64,000 nucleotides of DNA from Kitasatospora aureofaciens (GCF_001188955.3 NZ_JPRF03000020.1:95406-159405); one strand, 5' to 3'; positions 53,469 through 62,420 are shown, counted from the first letter of the stretch. Translations and numbers: made by a program. The notes: generated by a model from the letters alone, not told the origin.

Positions 53469-53969
53469 GTGACGACACCGAACCCCGGCGACCGACTCAC
53501 CCACGTCGACGAGCAGGGCGCCGCCCGGATGGTCGACGTGTCCGGGAAGGCCACCACCGCGCGCACCGCCGTCGCCGCCGGGCGGGTCCGGGTCTCCCCG
53601 AAGGTGGTGGAGCTGCTGCGCGGCGAGGGCGTGCCCAAGGGGGACGCCCTCGCGGTGGCCCGGATCGCCGGGATCATGGGCGCCAAGCGGACCCCGGACC
53701 TGATCCCGCTCTGCCACCCGATCGCGGTCTCCGGCGTCAAGGTCGACCTCGCCGTCGCGGACGACGCGGTCGAGATCACCGCCACCGTGAAGACCGCCGA
53801 CCGCACCGGCGTCGAGATGGAGGCGCTGACCTCGGTGACGGTCGCCGCGCTGACCGTGATCGACATGGTCAAGGCGGTGGACAAGGGTGCCGCCATCGAG
53901 TCCGTCCGGGTGCTCAGCAAGACCGGTGGCAAGAGCGGCGACTGGTTCGCGCCGGAGGTGGCGGAGTGA
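53469..53969 (+). CDS. moaC: Cyclic pyranopterin monophosphate synthase MoaC
   Basis: 166 residues. It turns 3',8-cyclo-GTP into cyclic pyranopterin monophosphate, the first stable molybdenum-cofactor intermediate. Signatures are [26 protein letters not shown] with the conserved Cys-His, and [20 protein letters not shown] followed by a catalytic Lys-Asp region. It starts with GTG at 53469. A 203-base gap after glp contains TACGGTAG, a plausible -10 about 40 bases upstream, so it may have its own promoter. It overlaps the following gene by four bases. Confidence 0.95.
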   Translation: MTTPNPGDRLTHVDEQGAARMVDVSGKATTARTAVAAGRVRVSPKVVELLRGEGVPKGDALAVARIAGIMGAKRTPDLIPLCHPIAVSGVKVDLAVADDAVEITATVKTADRTGVEMEALTSVTVAALTVIDMVKAVDKGAAIESVRVLSKTGGKSGDWFAPEVAE

Positions 53970-54481
53970 GCGGGCGCACGAGGGCACTCGCCGTGACCGT
54001 CTCCAACCGGGCCTCGGCCGGGGTGTACGAGGACAGGGGCGGCCCGCTGCTGGTCGCCGGGCTGACCGCGATGGGCTTCACCGTGGACGGCCCCCGGATC
54101 GTTCCGGACGGCGAGCCGGTCGAGATCGCGCTGCGCGAGGCCGTCGCCGCCGGGTACGACGTGGTGCTGACCACCGGCGGCACCGGCATCTCGCCGATGG
54201 ACCTCACCCCCGAGATGACCGCCCGGGTCATCGACCGGCAGATCCCCGGCATCGCCGAGGCGATCCGCGCCCACGGCCGCGACAAGGTGCCGACCGCGGC
54301 GCTCTCCCGCGGGCTCGCCGGGCTCGCCGGACGTACCCTGATCGTCAACCTGCCGGGTTCGACCGGCGGCGTCAAGGACGGCCTGGCCGTCCTGGAGCCG
54401 CTGCTCGCCCACGCCGTCGACCAGCTCGGCGGCGGGGACCACCCCCGGCCCGACGCACCAGCTTCCGGGAGAGCGCACTGA
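53966..54481 (+). CDS. Molybdopterin adenylyltransferase, MogA/MoaB family
   Basis: 171 residues. It adenylylates molybdopterin before metal insertion by MoeA-type proteins. The motif [17 protein letters not shown] (about residues 70-86) and the loop [19 protein letters not shown] are complete. The GTG start overlaps the moaC stop (GTGA). The last 20 residues ([17 protein letters not shown]) are a loose tail. The stop overlaps the presumed CTG start of the acetyltransferase. With moaC and glp it completes a partial cofactor pathway; moaA, moaE and moaD are not in the window. Confidence 0.93.
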   Translation: MSGRTRALAVTVSNRASAGVYEDRGGPLLVAGLTAMGFTVDGPRIVPDGEPVEIALREAVAAGYDVVLTTGGTGISPMDLTPEMTARVIDRQIPGIAEAIRAHGRDKVPTAALSRGLAGLAGRTLIVNLPGSTGGVKDGLAVLEPLLAHAVDQLGGGDHPRPDAPASGRAH

Positions 54482-55104
54482 ACGCCGGCTGGCCGGTAGA
54501 GCTCCAGGAGGGGGAGGTCGTGCTGCGCCCGATCCGGGCCCGCGACCAGCGCGAGTGGCAGGAGGTGAGCCGCCGCAACCGGGACTGGCTGCGCCGTTGG
54601 GAGGCCACCGTGCCGCCCGGCCCGGCGGGTCAGGCCGTCGGCCCCCGCCCGACGTACCGGCAGATGGTCCGCTTCCTGCGCGGCGAGGCCTCGGCCGGCC
54701 GGATGCTGCCCTTCGTGGTGATCCACAAGGGCCAGCTGGTCGGTCAGCTGACCGTCGGCGGGATCACCTGGGGCTCGATGTGCTCGGCCAACATTGGTTA
54801 CTGGATCGACGAGGCGGTGGCCGGGCGGGGCATCATGCCGACGGCAGTGGCGCTTTCGGTGAACTACTGCTTCCACACCCTCGGGCTGCACCGGATCGAG
54901 GTTTGCATCCGCCCGGAGAACGGCCCCAGCCGCCGGGTGGTGGAAAAGCTCGGCTTCCGTTCGGAGGGAATCCGCCCGCGCTATCTCCACATCGACGGGG
55001 ACTGGCGGGACCACTTGGTCTACGCCCTGACCGCCGAGGAGGTCCCGGAGGGGATGCTGGAGCGCTGGCGGGCGCTCAGTTCCGGCCGCGGGCCAGGCAA
55101 TTGA
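54478..55104 (+). CDS. GNAT N-acetyltransferase, RimJ/RimL type, apparent CTG start
   Basis: 208 residues. The GNAT fold is clear: VVLRPIRARDQREWQEVSRR, FVVIHKGQLVGQLTVGGITW, then SANIGYWIDEAVAGRGIMPT with the acetyl-CoA loop and LGLHRIEVCIRPENGPSRRV, VEKLGFRSEG. No ATG, GTG or TTG lies in a sensible place; the CTG at 54478 forms a CTGA overlap with the upstream stop behind GGGAGAG, and the resulting LNAGWPVEL beginning fits homologues as I recall them. RimJ/L proteins acetylate ribosomal protein N-termini, but many relatives have other substrates. Confidence 0.88.
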   Translation: MNAGWPVELQEGEVVLRPIRARDQREWQEVSRRNRDWLRRWEATVPPGPAGQAVGPRPTYRQMVRFLRGEASAGRMLPFVVIHKGQLVGQLTVGGITWGSMCSANIGYWIDEAVAGRGIMPTAVALSVNYCFHTLGLHRIEVCIRPENGPSRRVVEKLGFRSEGIRPRYLHIDGDWRDHLVYALTAEEVPEGMLERWRALSSGRGPGN

Positions 55105-55125
55105 ATATTTGTTCGAAAAAAATAT
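55105..55125 (+). terminator. AT-rich hairpin after the acetyltransferase
   Basis: ATATTT (55105-55110) pairs with AAATAT (55120-55125) around nine bases, directly after the stop. It is weak as a stem, but it belongs to an AT island that contrasts sharply with the rest of the window. Confidence 0.4.
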
Positions 55126-55254
55126 CGATATGGCATCGACGCGGTGGCGGACCGTCACAAATGCCGGCAAAATAGTCGGAGAATCAGCTTGAACACACGA
55201 CACGCCGCGCCAAATTGCTGCCAGGCCTTCCCCGGCGCCCGTACGGTGTGAATC

Positions 55255-56259
55255 GTGAGCAGTAGCGGCCTTATCTACGCCGTCATCGTAGGGGCCTGGG
55301 CCGCCTATCTGGTGCCGATGTGGCTCCGCAGGCAGGACGAACTCAACGAGGCGCGCCCGACGGAACGCTTCAGCACCGCCATCCGCCTGCTGGCCGGGCG
55401 TTCGGCGCTGGAGCGGCGGGCAGCCCGGGCCCTGGGCGACGAACCGCGTGACGGCGAGCAGAGCAACGACGGCCCTCCCGAAGGGGACGAGGCCGCCTCC
55501 GGCGACCCCGCCACCCGGGAGCCCGAACCCGCCCCGGAGCGCCCGGCCGAACGGCCGGCCCCGCTGCGGGCGGTCGGCGGCGAGCGCCGGGCTCGGCTGC
55601 TGGCCCGCCGGCGCCGGATGGTCACCGTCCTCTTCCTCGCCTTCGCCCTCGGCGCGGTGGTCGCCGCGGTGGCCGGCCTCGCCTTCCTCTGGGTCCCGGC
55701 CGTCCCGGCGCTCCTCCTCACCCTCTACATCGGGCACCTGCGCAAGCTGGAGCGCCAGCGGTACGAGGTGAAGCTCGACCGCACCCGGGCCGCCCAGGCG
55801 GCCGAGCGGCTGCGCCAGCGCGAGCGGCAGCGCGCCGAGGCCCCGACGGACGACCGGCCGACGGTCGAGACGCCCGTCGCGGTGGAGCCGGACCGGGACC
55901 CGCCCGCCGAGCAGGGGGCCGGCCGCCGTCCGCACCTGCGGCTGGCCGCCGAGGCCGGAGAGGCCACCGTCCAGATGGCCTCCGCCTCCGCGGTGGCCGA
56001 GGCGACCGAGCACGAGGAGTGGGTCGACGGCATGCGCGAGCGCGGTGCGGCCGGCCCGGACTCCTGGGAGCCGGTGCCCGTCCCGCTGCCGACCTACGTC
56101 ACCGCACCGGTCGCCCCCCGGGTGTCCCGCGGCCTCGACCTGTCGGCCCCCGGCACCTGGACCGCCGGGCGCCCGGCCGAGACCCGCAGCACCCCGCTCT
56201 TCGACCAGTACGCCGAGGCCCCGGCTCCGGAGCCCCGCCCCCGCGCGGCCAACGAGTGA
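55255..56259 (+). CDS. sepX: Divisome membrane protein SepX / GlpR
   Basis: 334 residues. An N-terminal membrane helix (LIYAVIVGAWAAYLVPMWL, about residues 5-23) is followed by a cytoplasmic stretch (QDELNEARPTERFSTAIRLL), a Pro/Glu linker, a helical hairpin (about residues 122-158: MVTVLFLAFALGAVVAAVAG, WVPAVPALLLTLYIGHL), a charged coiled segment (LERQRYEVKLDRTRAAQAAE) and a Pro-rich C-terminus. This is the actinobacterial family named SepX in Streptomyces (septum placement) and GlpR in Corynebacterium (membrane receptor of Glp). GTG 55255 has no good ribosome site, but TACGGT ends seven bases before it, suggesting a leaderless message. The linkage with glp supports the call. Confidence 0.88.
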   Translation: MSSSGLIYAVIVGAWAAYLVPMWLRRQDELNEARPTERFSTAIRLLAGRSALERRAARALGDEPRDGEQSNDGPPEGDEAASGDPATREPEPAPERPAERPAPLRAVGGERRARLLARRRRMVTVLFLAFALGAVVAAVAGLAFLWVPAVPALLLTLYIGHLRKLERQRYEVKLDRTRAAQAAERLRQRERQRAEAPTDDRPTVETPVAVEPDRDPPAEQGAGRRPHLRLAAEAGEATVQMASASAVAEATEHEEWVDGMRERGAAGPDSWEPVPVPLPTYVTAPVAPRVSRGLDLSAPGTWTAGRPAETRSTPLFDQYAEAPAPEPRPRAANE

Positions 56260-56330
56260 CCGCCGTGACCGCCCCCGACCAGGGGGTGGTCACGACCCCC
56301 CTCCGAAAGGTGCTAGAGTTTCTTCTCGTT

Positions 56331-56406
<76 letters not shown>

Positions 56407-56433
56407 CAACGGACCGGTTCCGACCGGCCCAGC

Positions 56434-56467
56434 AAATCCCGCCGGGAGTCAACTCCCGGCGGGATTT
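56434..56467 (+). terminator. Terminator of tRNA-Ala
   Basis: Perfect 16-base arms (56434-56449 and 56452-56467) with a two-base loop, ending in GATTT. It lies 30 bases after the tRNA. Confidence 0.9.
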
Positions 56468-56649
56468 CGTGCTTTGCGGCCCTCATCGGGGGTGGGCACT
56501 CGCCTCGTGACGGAGCTCACACCGCCTTCAGCAGGCGGAATCTGACGCACTTTGGGACTCAGGGGAGTCTCAGAGGGGTCGGTTATGGTGGGTGGGCCCA
56601 GACGCTGACGAGGGAACGATCTGGTCTATCTCAACGGGGTGCCATCGCG

Positions 56650-58044
56650 GTGCGCGAGTTCGGTCTGAAACGGTGGACGCGGCAGGCGAACCCGGCGGGG
56701 CCCGAGAGCGGCCCGGCGAACGGAAGACCGAATTCCTGGACCGTCGCGGCGGTCTGCGTCGCGGTGCTGTCGTTGACGGCCTTCGTCGTCCAGCGGCACC
56801 TGCACGGGGCGAACATGGTCGACATGCTCGTCTACCGGGCCGAGGGCCAAGCCGTCGTCAACGGCGACGACCTGTACGCGATGCGGCTGCCCGGCTGGGA
56901 CCTGCCGGCCACCTACCCGCCGTTCGCCGCGATGCTGTTCGTGCCGAGCACCTGGTTCGACGTGAGCCCGCTGCGCATCCTGGTGATGCTCGGCAACTAC
57001 GCGCTGCTCGGCCTGGCCGTGCACCTGTCGCTCAAGCTGGCCGGCTGGCCCGCCCGCCGGTACCGCCCGGCCGCCACCGTCCTCGCGACCGGCCTCGGGG
57101 TCTGGCTGGAGCCGGTGTACACCACCTTCCAGTACGGCCAGGTCAACCTCGCCATCCTCTGCCTGGTCCTGTGGGACCTGACCCGGCCGGACCGCAGCCG
57201 GTTCAAGGGCGTGGGCATCGGCCTGGCCACCGCGATCAAGATCACCCCCGGCCTGTTCACCGTCTACCTGATCCTCACCGGCCGGATCCGGGCCGCGCTG
57301 GTCTCCATCGGCACCTTCCTGGCGGCCGGCCTGATCGGCTGGGTCGCCCTGCCGGACGGCTCGTACGGCTTCTGGACCAAGTACCTGTGGGACCCGAGCC
57401 GGGTCGGCGTCACCGTGCTGGTGGACAACCAGTCGCTGCGCGGGGCCGTCTGCCGGCTGCTCGACGCCAACGACCCCGGCACGGTAGGGCTGATCGCCAC
57501 CGGGCTGGTCGCCGCGCTCGGGCTCGGGGTGGCCGTGCTCGCCGGGCGCTCCGTCCGGGTGCTGCGCCGGGCCGACGCCTGGGGCGGCGTCTGCACCGCG
57601 CTCACCGCGCTGCTGGTCTCCCCGATCAGCTGGACCCACCACTGGGTCTGGTGCATCCCGCTGATCGCCCTGCTGGCCGCGGAGGCCAGGAGCACCGGGC
57701 GCAGGGTGCTGCTCGGTGCGACGCTGCTGGTGTTCCTCTCCCACGTGATGTGGGCCGTGCCGCACCGCTGGGGCCGAGGGGTCGCCTGGTACTGGCAGCT
57801 GCCCGGCGCGATCTACCCGCCGCTGGGCATCGCCGTCCTGGTCGTCATCGGCCTGCGGCTGTACCGCGCCCGGCGGCAGGAGGCCGACGCCTCGGCCGGG
57901 GCCTGGGCGCTGCTCGGCGCCAGGCTCGACCCCGACGCCGACCGTGACCTCGACCTCGCCCTCGACCGCGACCGCGACCGCGGTCCCGAGCACGACACCG
58001 AGCACGACCCCGCCCGTGACCGCGCCCTGACCAATCGGACCTGA
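56650..58044 (+). CDS. GT87-family polyprenol-phosphate-mannose-dependent glycosyltransferase
   Basis: 464 residues with about ten membrane segments in the GT-C layout. The first outer loop holds ANMVDMLVYRAEGQAVVNGD, with the catalytic-type Asp and DLYA, and later segments include QYGQVNLAILCLVLWDLTRP, GIGLATAIKITPGLFTVYLI and SPISWTHHWVWCIPLIALLA. This is the mycobacterial PimE/DUF2029 pattern of alpha-mannosyltransferases. The last 45 residues are a charged Asp/Arg/Glu/His tail. GTG 56650 (VREFGLKRW) is chosen, with ACGGGG as a weak ribosome site. DUF2079 follows 26 bases on. The acceptor is unknown. Confidence 0.85.
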   Translation: MREFGLKRWTRQANPAGPESGPANGRPNSWTVAAVCVAVLSLTAFVVQRHLHGANMVDMLVYRAEGQAVVNGDDLYAMRLPGWDLPATYPPFAAMLFVPSTWFDVSPLRILVMLGNYALLGLAVHLSLKLAGWPARRYRPAATVLATGLGVWLEPVYTTFQYGQVNLAILCLVLWDLTRPDRSRFKGVGIGLATAIKITPGLFTVYLILTGRIRAALVSIGTFLAAGLIGWVALPDGSYGFWTKYLWDPSRVGVTVLVDNQSLRGAVCRLLDANDPGTVGLIATGLVAALGLGVAVLAGRSVRVLRRADAWGGVCTALTALLVSPISWTHHWVWCIPLIALLAAEARSTGRRVLLGATLLVFLSHVMWAVPHRWGRGVAWYWQLPGAIYPPLGIAVLVVIGLRLYRARRQEADASAGAWALLGARLDPDADRDLDLALDRDRDRGPEHDTEHDPARDRALTNRT

Positions 58045-58070
58045 CGGACCAGAGACGGACCGGAGCCGAC

Positions 58071-59690
58071 GTGACCACCCAGACCGCGACCCCGTCGCCG
58101 CCCCTGGCCGCCGCGCCCGCCGCCCGCAGGGCCGCGGCCGTCCTGGCCCCGCCCGTCCGGCGCACCGTGCTGCTCAGCGTGCTGTGCTTCGCGGTGATGT
58201 GCGCCATCGGCATGCAGGGCTGGTCCTCCGTCTCGCTCGGCGGATTCGACCTGGGCATCTTCGACCAGGGCGTGCGCGGCTACGCCCACTTCCACCTGCC
58301 GGTCTCCACGCTGAAGTACTACCACCACGAGTTCCCGCCCGGGTTCTCGCTGCTGGGCGACCACTTCTCCCCGGTGCTGGCGCTGCTCGCCCCGCTGTAC
58401 TGGATCTGGGACGACCCGCGCTCGCTGATCATCGGGCAGGCGCTGCTGTTCGCGCTCGGGGTGCCGCTGATCCGGCGGATCGCCGCGCACGCCTTCGCCG
58501 CCGCCGAGCAGCGCACCGCCCGCCGGGCCGCCGACCTCGCCGGGCTGGCCTACGCGCTCGGCTGGCCGCTGCTGGTCGCCTCCCGGGTCGGCTTCCACGA
58601 GGTCGCCTTCGCCGTCCCGCTGACCCTGCTGATGCTGGAGCGCGGCCAGGCCCGCCGCTACGGCACGGTGGTGCTCGCCGCGGTGCTGCTCTGCTGCACC
58701 AAGGAGGACCTGGGCCTGCTGGTCGGCGCGTACGGGCTGGTGCTGCTGCTGCGCACCCGCCGCACCGCGGACCGGGCCGGGCGGTTCACCGGGATCGGAC
58801 TGCTGCTGGGCGGCCCGATCGCCTCGGCGGTGGCGATCAAGTGGCTGATCCCCGCGATGGGCGGCGAGCCGGGCTACTACTGGAACTACAAGGCGCTCGG
58901 CGACGACGGCGGCGACGCGCTGCGGAACCTGCTGCACGACCCGTTCCTGCTGGTGCAGGCGGCCTTCGACCAGCCGCTGAAGCCGCTGCTGCTGCTCTGG
59001 CTGTTCGGCACCCTGTTCCTGCTGCCGCTGCGCTCGGCCACCGTGCTGTGCATGCTGCCGCTGCTGGCCGAGCGCATCCTGTCCAGCAACCCCAATCACT
59101 GGTCGATCGCCCGGCACTACGACTCGATGCTCTGGCCGGTCCTGCTGACCGCCACCGTCGAGGTGCTGGGGCGGATGAGCAGCGTCGAACGGCCCGAGCG
59201 GACCCGTCGGCGGGCCCGGCTGCTGGGCCTGGGCACGGTCGGGGTCGCGCTGGTCGCGGCGGTGCCGATCGGACTGCTGCAGCTGGCGGTGCCGTCCTCC
59301 TGGGAGCCCAGGGCGAGCGAGGCCGCGCTGGTCCGGGCGGCCCGGCTGATCCCGGACGGCGCCCCGGTGGAGGCGGACAACCAGATCGCCCCGCGGCTGA
59401 CCGCCCGGACCGACGTGGTGCTGGTGGACGGGACGCCGCGCGGACGCGAGTACGTGCTGACCCGGTCCGACAAGCGGTCCTTCCCGTTCAAGACGGACAA
59501 GGAGCAGGCCGACCGGATCGAACTGCTGCTGGCGCACGGCTACCGGCAGCTCTGGGCCGAGGACGGCGTGGTGCTGCTGCACCGGGAGAGCACCGAGCCG
59601 GTGCCCGGTGAGCACGTGCCGGGGCCGGGCAGCAAGCCGGTGCAGGACGAGGTGCCGTCCGACGTGGGGCACAACCTGTTCAAGGGGTGA
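58071..59690 (+). CDS. DUF2079 polytopic membrane protein (GT-C-like)
   Basis: 539 residues with ten or more membrane segments. The DUF2079 core is clear: SLGGFDLGIFDQGVRGYAHF with the conserved acidic pair in the first outer loop, EFPPGFSLLGDHFSPVLALL, ASRVGFHEVAFAVPLTLLML and AVLLCCTKEDLGLLVGAYGL. A C-terminal soluble part (IPDGAPVEADNQIAPRLTAR, VLVDGTPRG) is outside the membrane. The family is thought to be glycosyltransferase-like, by analogy with the GT-C fold. It starts with GTG at 58071. The stop lies one base from the convergent usp stop. Confidence 0.85.
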   Translation: MTTQTATPSPPLAAAPAARRAAAVLAPPVRRTVLLSVLCFAVMCAIGMQGWSSVSLGGFDLGIFDQGVRGYAHFHLPVSTLKYYHHEFPPGFSLLGDHFSPVLALLAPLYWIWDDPRSLIIGQALLFALGVPLIRRIAAHAFAAAEQRTARRAADLAGLAYALGWPLLVASRVGFHEVAFAVPLTLLMLERGQARRYGTVVLAAVLLCCTKEDLGLLVGAYGLVLLLRTRRTADRAGRFTGIGLLLGGPIASAVAIKWLIPAMGGEPGYYWNYKALGDDGGDALRNLLHDPFLLVQAAFDQPLKPLLLLWLFGTLFLLPLRSATVLCMLPLLAERILSSNPNHWSIARHYDSMLWPVLLTATVEVLGRMSSVERPERTRRRARLLGLGTVGVALVAAVPIGLLQLAVPSSWEPRASEAALVRAARLIPDGAPVEADNQIAPRLTARTDVVLVDGTPRGREYVLTRSDKRSFPFKTDKEQADRIELLLAHGYRQLWAEDGVVLLHRESTEPVPGEHVPGPGSKPVQDEVPSDVGHNLFKG

Positions 59691-59691
59691 G

Positions 59692-60135
59692 TCAGGGCCT
59701 GTCTTCACGGCTCTGGTCCCGCCGGACGATCACCACCGGGCAGGGCGCGTGGTGCAGGCAGTACTGGGCGACGGTGCCCAGTGGGGCGTCCGGCGGGGTG
59801 CCGTGGCCGCGGTTGCCGAGCACGAGCAGGGCGGCGCCGGTCGCGGCGGCGACCAGGGCGGGGCCGGGTGGACCGGTCCTGAGCCTGCGGCGGACCGGGA
59901 CGGTGCAGGCGCCGGCCGTCTCGGCGAGGATCTCCGCGGCGCGGCGCTCGCTCTCGAAGCCGTCCAGGGCGGGCGGCACGAGGCCGTGCTCGCCGAGCAG
60001 GCAGGGGAAGTCCCAGACGGCCACCGCCTCCAGCGGGCCGCCGGTGAGGCCGGCCAGGCGGGCCGCCCAGCGGACGGCGGCGCGGGCGGGCGCGGAGCCG
60101 TCCACACCGACCACGATCAGGCCGTGCGGCTGCAT
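59692..60135 (-). CDS. Universal stress protein (UspA family)
   Basis: 147 residues, single Usp domain. The N-terminal strand and loop LIVVGVDGSAPARAAVRWAA has the ATP-binding Asp, and the nucleotide motif VLGNRGHGTPPDAPLGTVAQ fits G-x2-G-x9-G-S/T with slight variation, followed by HHAPCPVVIVRRD. In actinobacteria such proteins bind ATP or cAMP and respond to hypoxia or stress. It has an isolated position, convergent with DUF2079 with only one base between the stops, so read-through in either direction would give antisense RNA. Confidence 0.92.
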   Translation of the reverse strand: MQPHGLIVVGVDGSAPARAAVRWAARLAGLTGGPLEAVAVWDFPCLLGEHGLVPPALDGFESERRAAEILAETAGACTVPVRRRLRTGPPGPALVAAATGAALLVLGNRGHGTPPDAPLGTVAQYCLHHAPCPVVIVRRDQSREDRP

Positions 60136-60176
60136 GGTTCGAGCGTAGACACCGCCGTCGGGGCGGACACGCCGGA

Positions 60177-60205
60177 GGGCCGGCCGGAAGGTGTCCGGCC
60201 GGCCC
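60177..60205 (-). terminator. Hairpin terminator of the VWA operon
   Basis: Perfect 12-base arms (60177-60188 and 60194-60205) with a five-base loop, 18 bases past the minus-strand stop at 60223. Confidence 0.8.
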
Positions 60206-60222
60206 CCGTGGGAGTGGGTTCG

Positions 60223-61089
60223 TCAGGGGCGCTCGGCGTAGGAGCCGTGCTGGTGCGAGCCCTGGGGCGGGACGGCGCCGTAGTGGCCGGGCCGGCGGCC
60301 GCGCGGGTGCCGGGTCAGGTGGTAGCCGAGGACGCCGGCCAGGGCGGCCAGGAAGCCGCCGCCGATGGTCCAGTACCAGCGGCTGTTCCAGCCGGAGAAC
60401 CAGCCGGTGTACCAGTGCTCCTTCTCCGCGACCGGGGCCGCGGCCTTGGCGGTGCTCGCACCGCCGCCGACCGGCGGGACCAGCGGGGCCTTGAGCGTGC
60501 CGCCCTCGGGCTGGGCGTTGTCGGCGTTGCCCTTGGCGGCGACGTGCAGGTGGGCCGTGGCGGCCAGGCCGAGGTCGGGCTGCGGGGCGTCGGTGACCGA
60601 GAGCCGGACGTAGTACGTGCCGGGCAGCGGGTCGCCGGACCACGGCTCGGCCCAGGTGCGGACCTCGCGCAGGGTGCAGCTCAGCGTCAGGCTGGTGGCG
60701 CTCTGGTCGCCGGTGGCGTTCTGGGTGCCGGCGGTGCAGGACTGGCGGCGGCGCAGCCCGTCGAAGACCTCGACGGTCCAGGTCTGCGGGCCGTGCCGGT
60801 CGCCCGCCGGGGCCAGGTTGACGGACAGGTTGACCGTCGGGGTCTGGCCCTCGGAGGCGCCGAACGCCCAGTACAGGTAGTCGCCGGTGGAGACGGCGAC
60901 GTCGGCGTCCTGGCCGGGAGAGAGGTTGACGGCGGTCAGGAAGGAGGTGCCGGCCTTGGTGGCCGGGGCCGCGGTGCCGCTCGCGGTCGCCGTCGGGGAC
61001 GGCGGGGCGGCGGAGGCGGCCGGGGCACCCAGCGCGAGGGCGGGCAGCAGGGCGAGGGCGGCGAGGACGCCGCGGATCGTCGTACGCAT
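60223..61089 (-). CDS. Secreted, C-terminally membrane-anchored protein of the VWA operon
   Basis: 288 residues. A signal peptide (about residues 1-27, VLAALALLPALALGAPAASA) leads an Ala/Thr/Pro linker and a beta-rich extracytoplasmic domain (TSFLTAVNLSPGQDADVAVS, YLYWAFGASEGQTPTVNLSV, GTYYVRLSVTDA) with three cysteines. A helix near residues 235-262 (WYWTIGGGFLAALAGVLGYH) anchors it, and a short His/Pro/Gly tail is cytoplasmic. No named family recognised; the domain looks like a pre-peptidase or immunoglobulin-type fold. Translation is probably coupled to the VWA gene, whose stop is two bases upstream. Confidence 0.75.
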   Translation of the reverse strand: MRTTIRGVLAALALLPALALGAPAASAAPPSPTATASGTAAPATKAGTSFLTAVNLSPGQDADVAVSTGDYLYWAFGASEGQTPTVNLSVNLAPAGDRHGPQTWTVEVFDGLRRRQSCTAGTQNATGDQSATSLTLSCTLREVRTWAEPWSGDPLPGTYYVRLSVTDAPQPDLGLAATAHLHVAAKGNADNAQPEGGTLKAPLVPPVGGGASTAKAAAPVAEKEHWYTGWFSGWNSRWYWTIGGGFLAALAGVLGYHLTRHPRGRRPGHYGAVPPQGSHQHGSYAERP

Positions 61090-61091
61090 GA

Positions 61092-62420
61092 TCAGTTCTC
61101 CCGCCAGACGGCGATCCGCCAGCGCGCGATCCAGCCGGCGACCAGGCCGGAGAACAGGCCGGCCAGGGTGAGGGTGAGGAGCAGGATCCAGCCGCGGCCG
61201 AGGCCCATCGCGGCGCCCTCGGGGGCGGGCGAGGCGGAGGCGAGGTCCACGGTCAGCTCCAGCGGCATGCCGGGATCGGTGTGGACACCGGCCTGCGGGG
61301 CCAGCGAGTTGCTGACGACCAGGCAGACGGTGGTGTCCGGCTTGTCCTTGTCCTTGGCCGAGGTGGTCGGGCTCGCGGTGACGTAGCCCTTGGAGTCGTC
61401 GGTGGACCAGCGCAGGCCGGTGGAGATCACGTCGGTGCGGGTGCTGCCGGCGTCGGTGCCGCGGACCAGTTCCTGGCCGGTGGCGCTGGTGGCCTGGAGC
61501 AGGACGCCGTAGTCCCGCGCCATCGCGCGGTCGAGGCCCACGCTGACCGAGGCGCGCAGCTCCTGGCCGGACTTGACCGGGACCTTGTAGACGCGGTGCT
61601 CGGAGAACTTCTCCCGGTCGCTGTAGACGCCGGGGGTGAGCACCGGGGCGCTCTCGCACTTGTCGGTGCCGGTGGTCCTGACCGGGTTGATGGTGTAGGT
61701 GTCGTTGCTCTGGTCGACCAGCTGCTTCACCTTGTCGGTGAGCTGCTGCGGGGTGCGGACGTCGGTGAAGCTCCCGCCGGTCGCGTTGGCGATGCAGATC
61801 AGCTGCTGGGTGGTCTTGTCGTCGTGGGCCAGGCCGAGGGTGTCGACCACCAGGTGGATGCCCTGGGCGGCGAGTTCGCGGGCCACGTCGCACGGGTCGG
61901 GCGGGGCGCAGTCGTCCTCGCCGTCGGTGATCAGCACGATCCGGCGGGTGGCGTCGCCCTTGCCGAGGTCCTGGGCCGCGCCGCGCAGGGCCAGGCCGAT
62001 CGGGGTCCAGCCGGTGGGGCGCAGGGTGGCGACCGCGGTCTTGGCCTCGACCTTGTTGGTCTTGCCGACCGGGAAGAGCTGCTTGGTGTCCTGGCAGCCG
62101 GCGGTCTTGTCGTTGCCGGGGTAGGTGGCGCCGAGGGTACGGATGCCGAAATCGGTCTCCCCGGGCAGGGCGTCGATCACCTCGTTCAGCGAGTTCTGGG
62201 CCACCGAGATGCGGCTCTTGCCCTGGATGTCGGCGATGTTCATGGAGCCGCTGACGTCCAGGATCAGGTCGACCCTGGGGTTCTCCTTGGGTGCGGCGGA
62301 GGCGCCGGCTGAGGGTTCGTCGGCGTGGGCGGGCAGGCCGAGGAGCAGCGAGGCGCCCGTTATCGCCAGGGCGGCCAGCAGGCTGCCGAGCCTGGTCTTC
62401 GGTCGTCGTCCGGTATTCAC
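61092..62420 (-). CDS. Secreted von Willebrand factor A domain protein
   Basis: 442 residues. A signal peptide (about residues 10-33) precedes a VWA domain with a complete MIDAS: DVSGSM (Asp55, Ser57, Ser59), the Thr in GWTPIG, and VLITDGEDDC. A second beta domain (VYSDREKFSEHRVYKVPVKS) resembles the one in its operon partner. One C-terminal helix (about residues 410-435) anchors it, with its end in the cytoplasm. GTG 62420 (VNTGRRPK) has AGGAT nine bases upstream; an ATG seven codons earlier has none. It probably forms an extracellular adhesion or assembly complex with the next gene product; this is inference. Confidence 0.82.
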   Translation of the reverse strand: MNTGRRPKTRLGSLLAALAITGASLLLGLPAHADEPSAGASAAPKENPRVDLILDVSGSMNIADIQGKSRISVAQNSLNEVIDALPGETDFGIRTLGATYPGNDKTAGCQDTKQLFPVGKTNKVEAKTAVATLRPTGWTPIGLALRGAAQDLGKGDATRRIVLITDGEDDCAPPDPCDVARELAAQGIHLVVDTLGLAHDDKTTQQLICIANATGGSFTDVRTPQQLTDKVKQLVDQSNDTYTINPVRTTGTDKCESAPVLTPGVYSDREKFSEHRVYKVPVKSGQELRASVSVGLDRAMARDYGVLLQATSATGQELVRGTDAGSTRTDVISTGLRWSTDDSKGYVTASPTTSAKDKDKPDTTVCLVVSNSLAPQAGVHTDPGMPLELTVDLASASPAPEGAAMGLGRGWILLLTLTLAGLFSGLVAGWIARWRIAVWREN

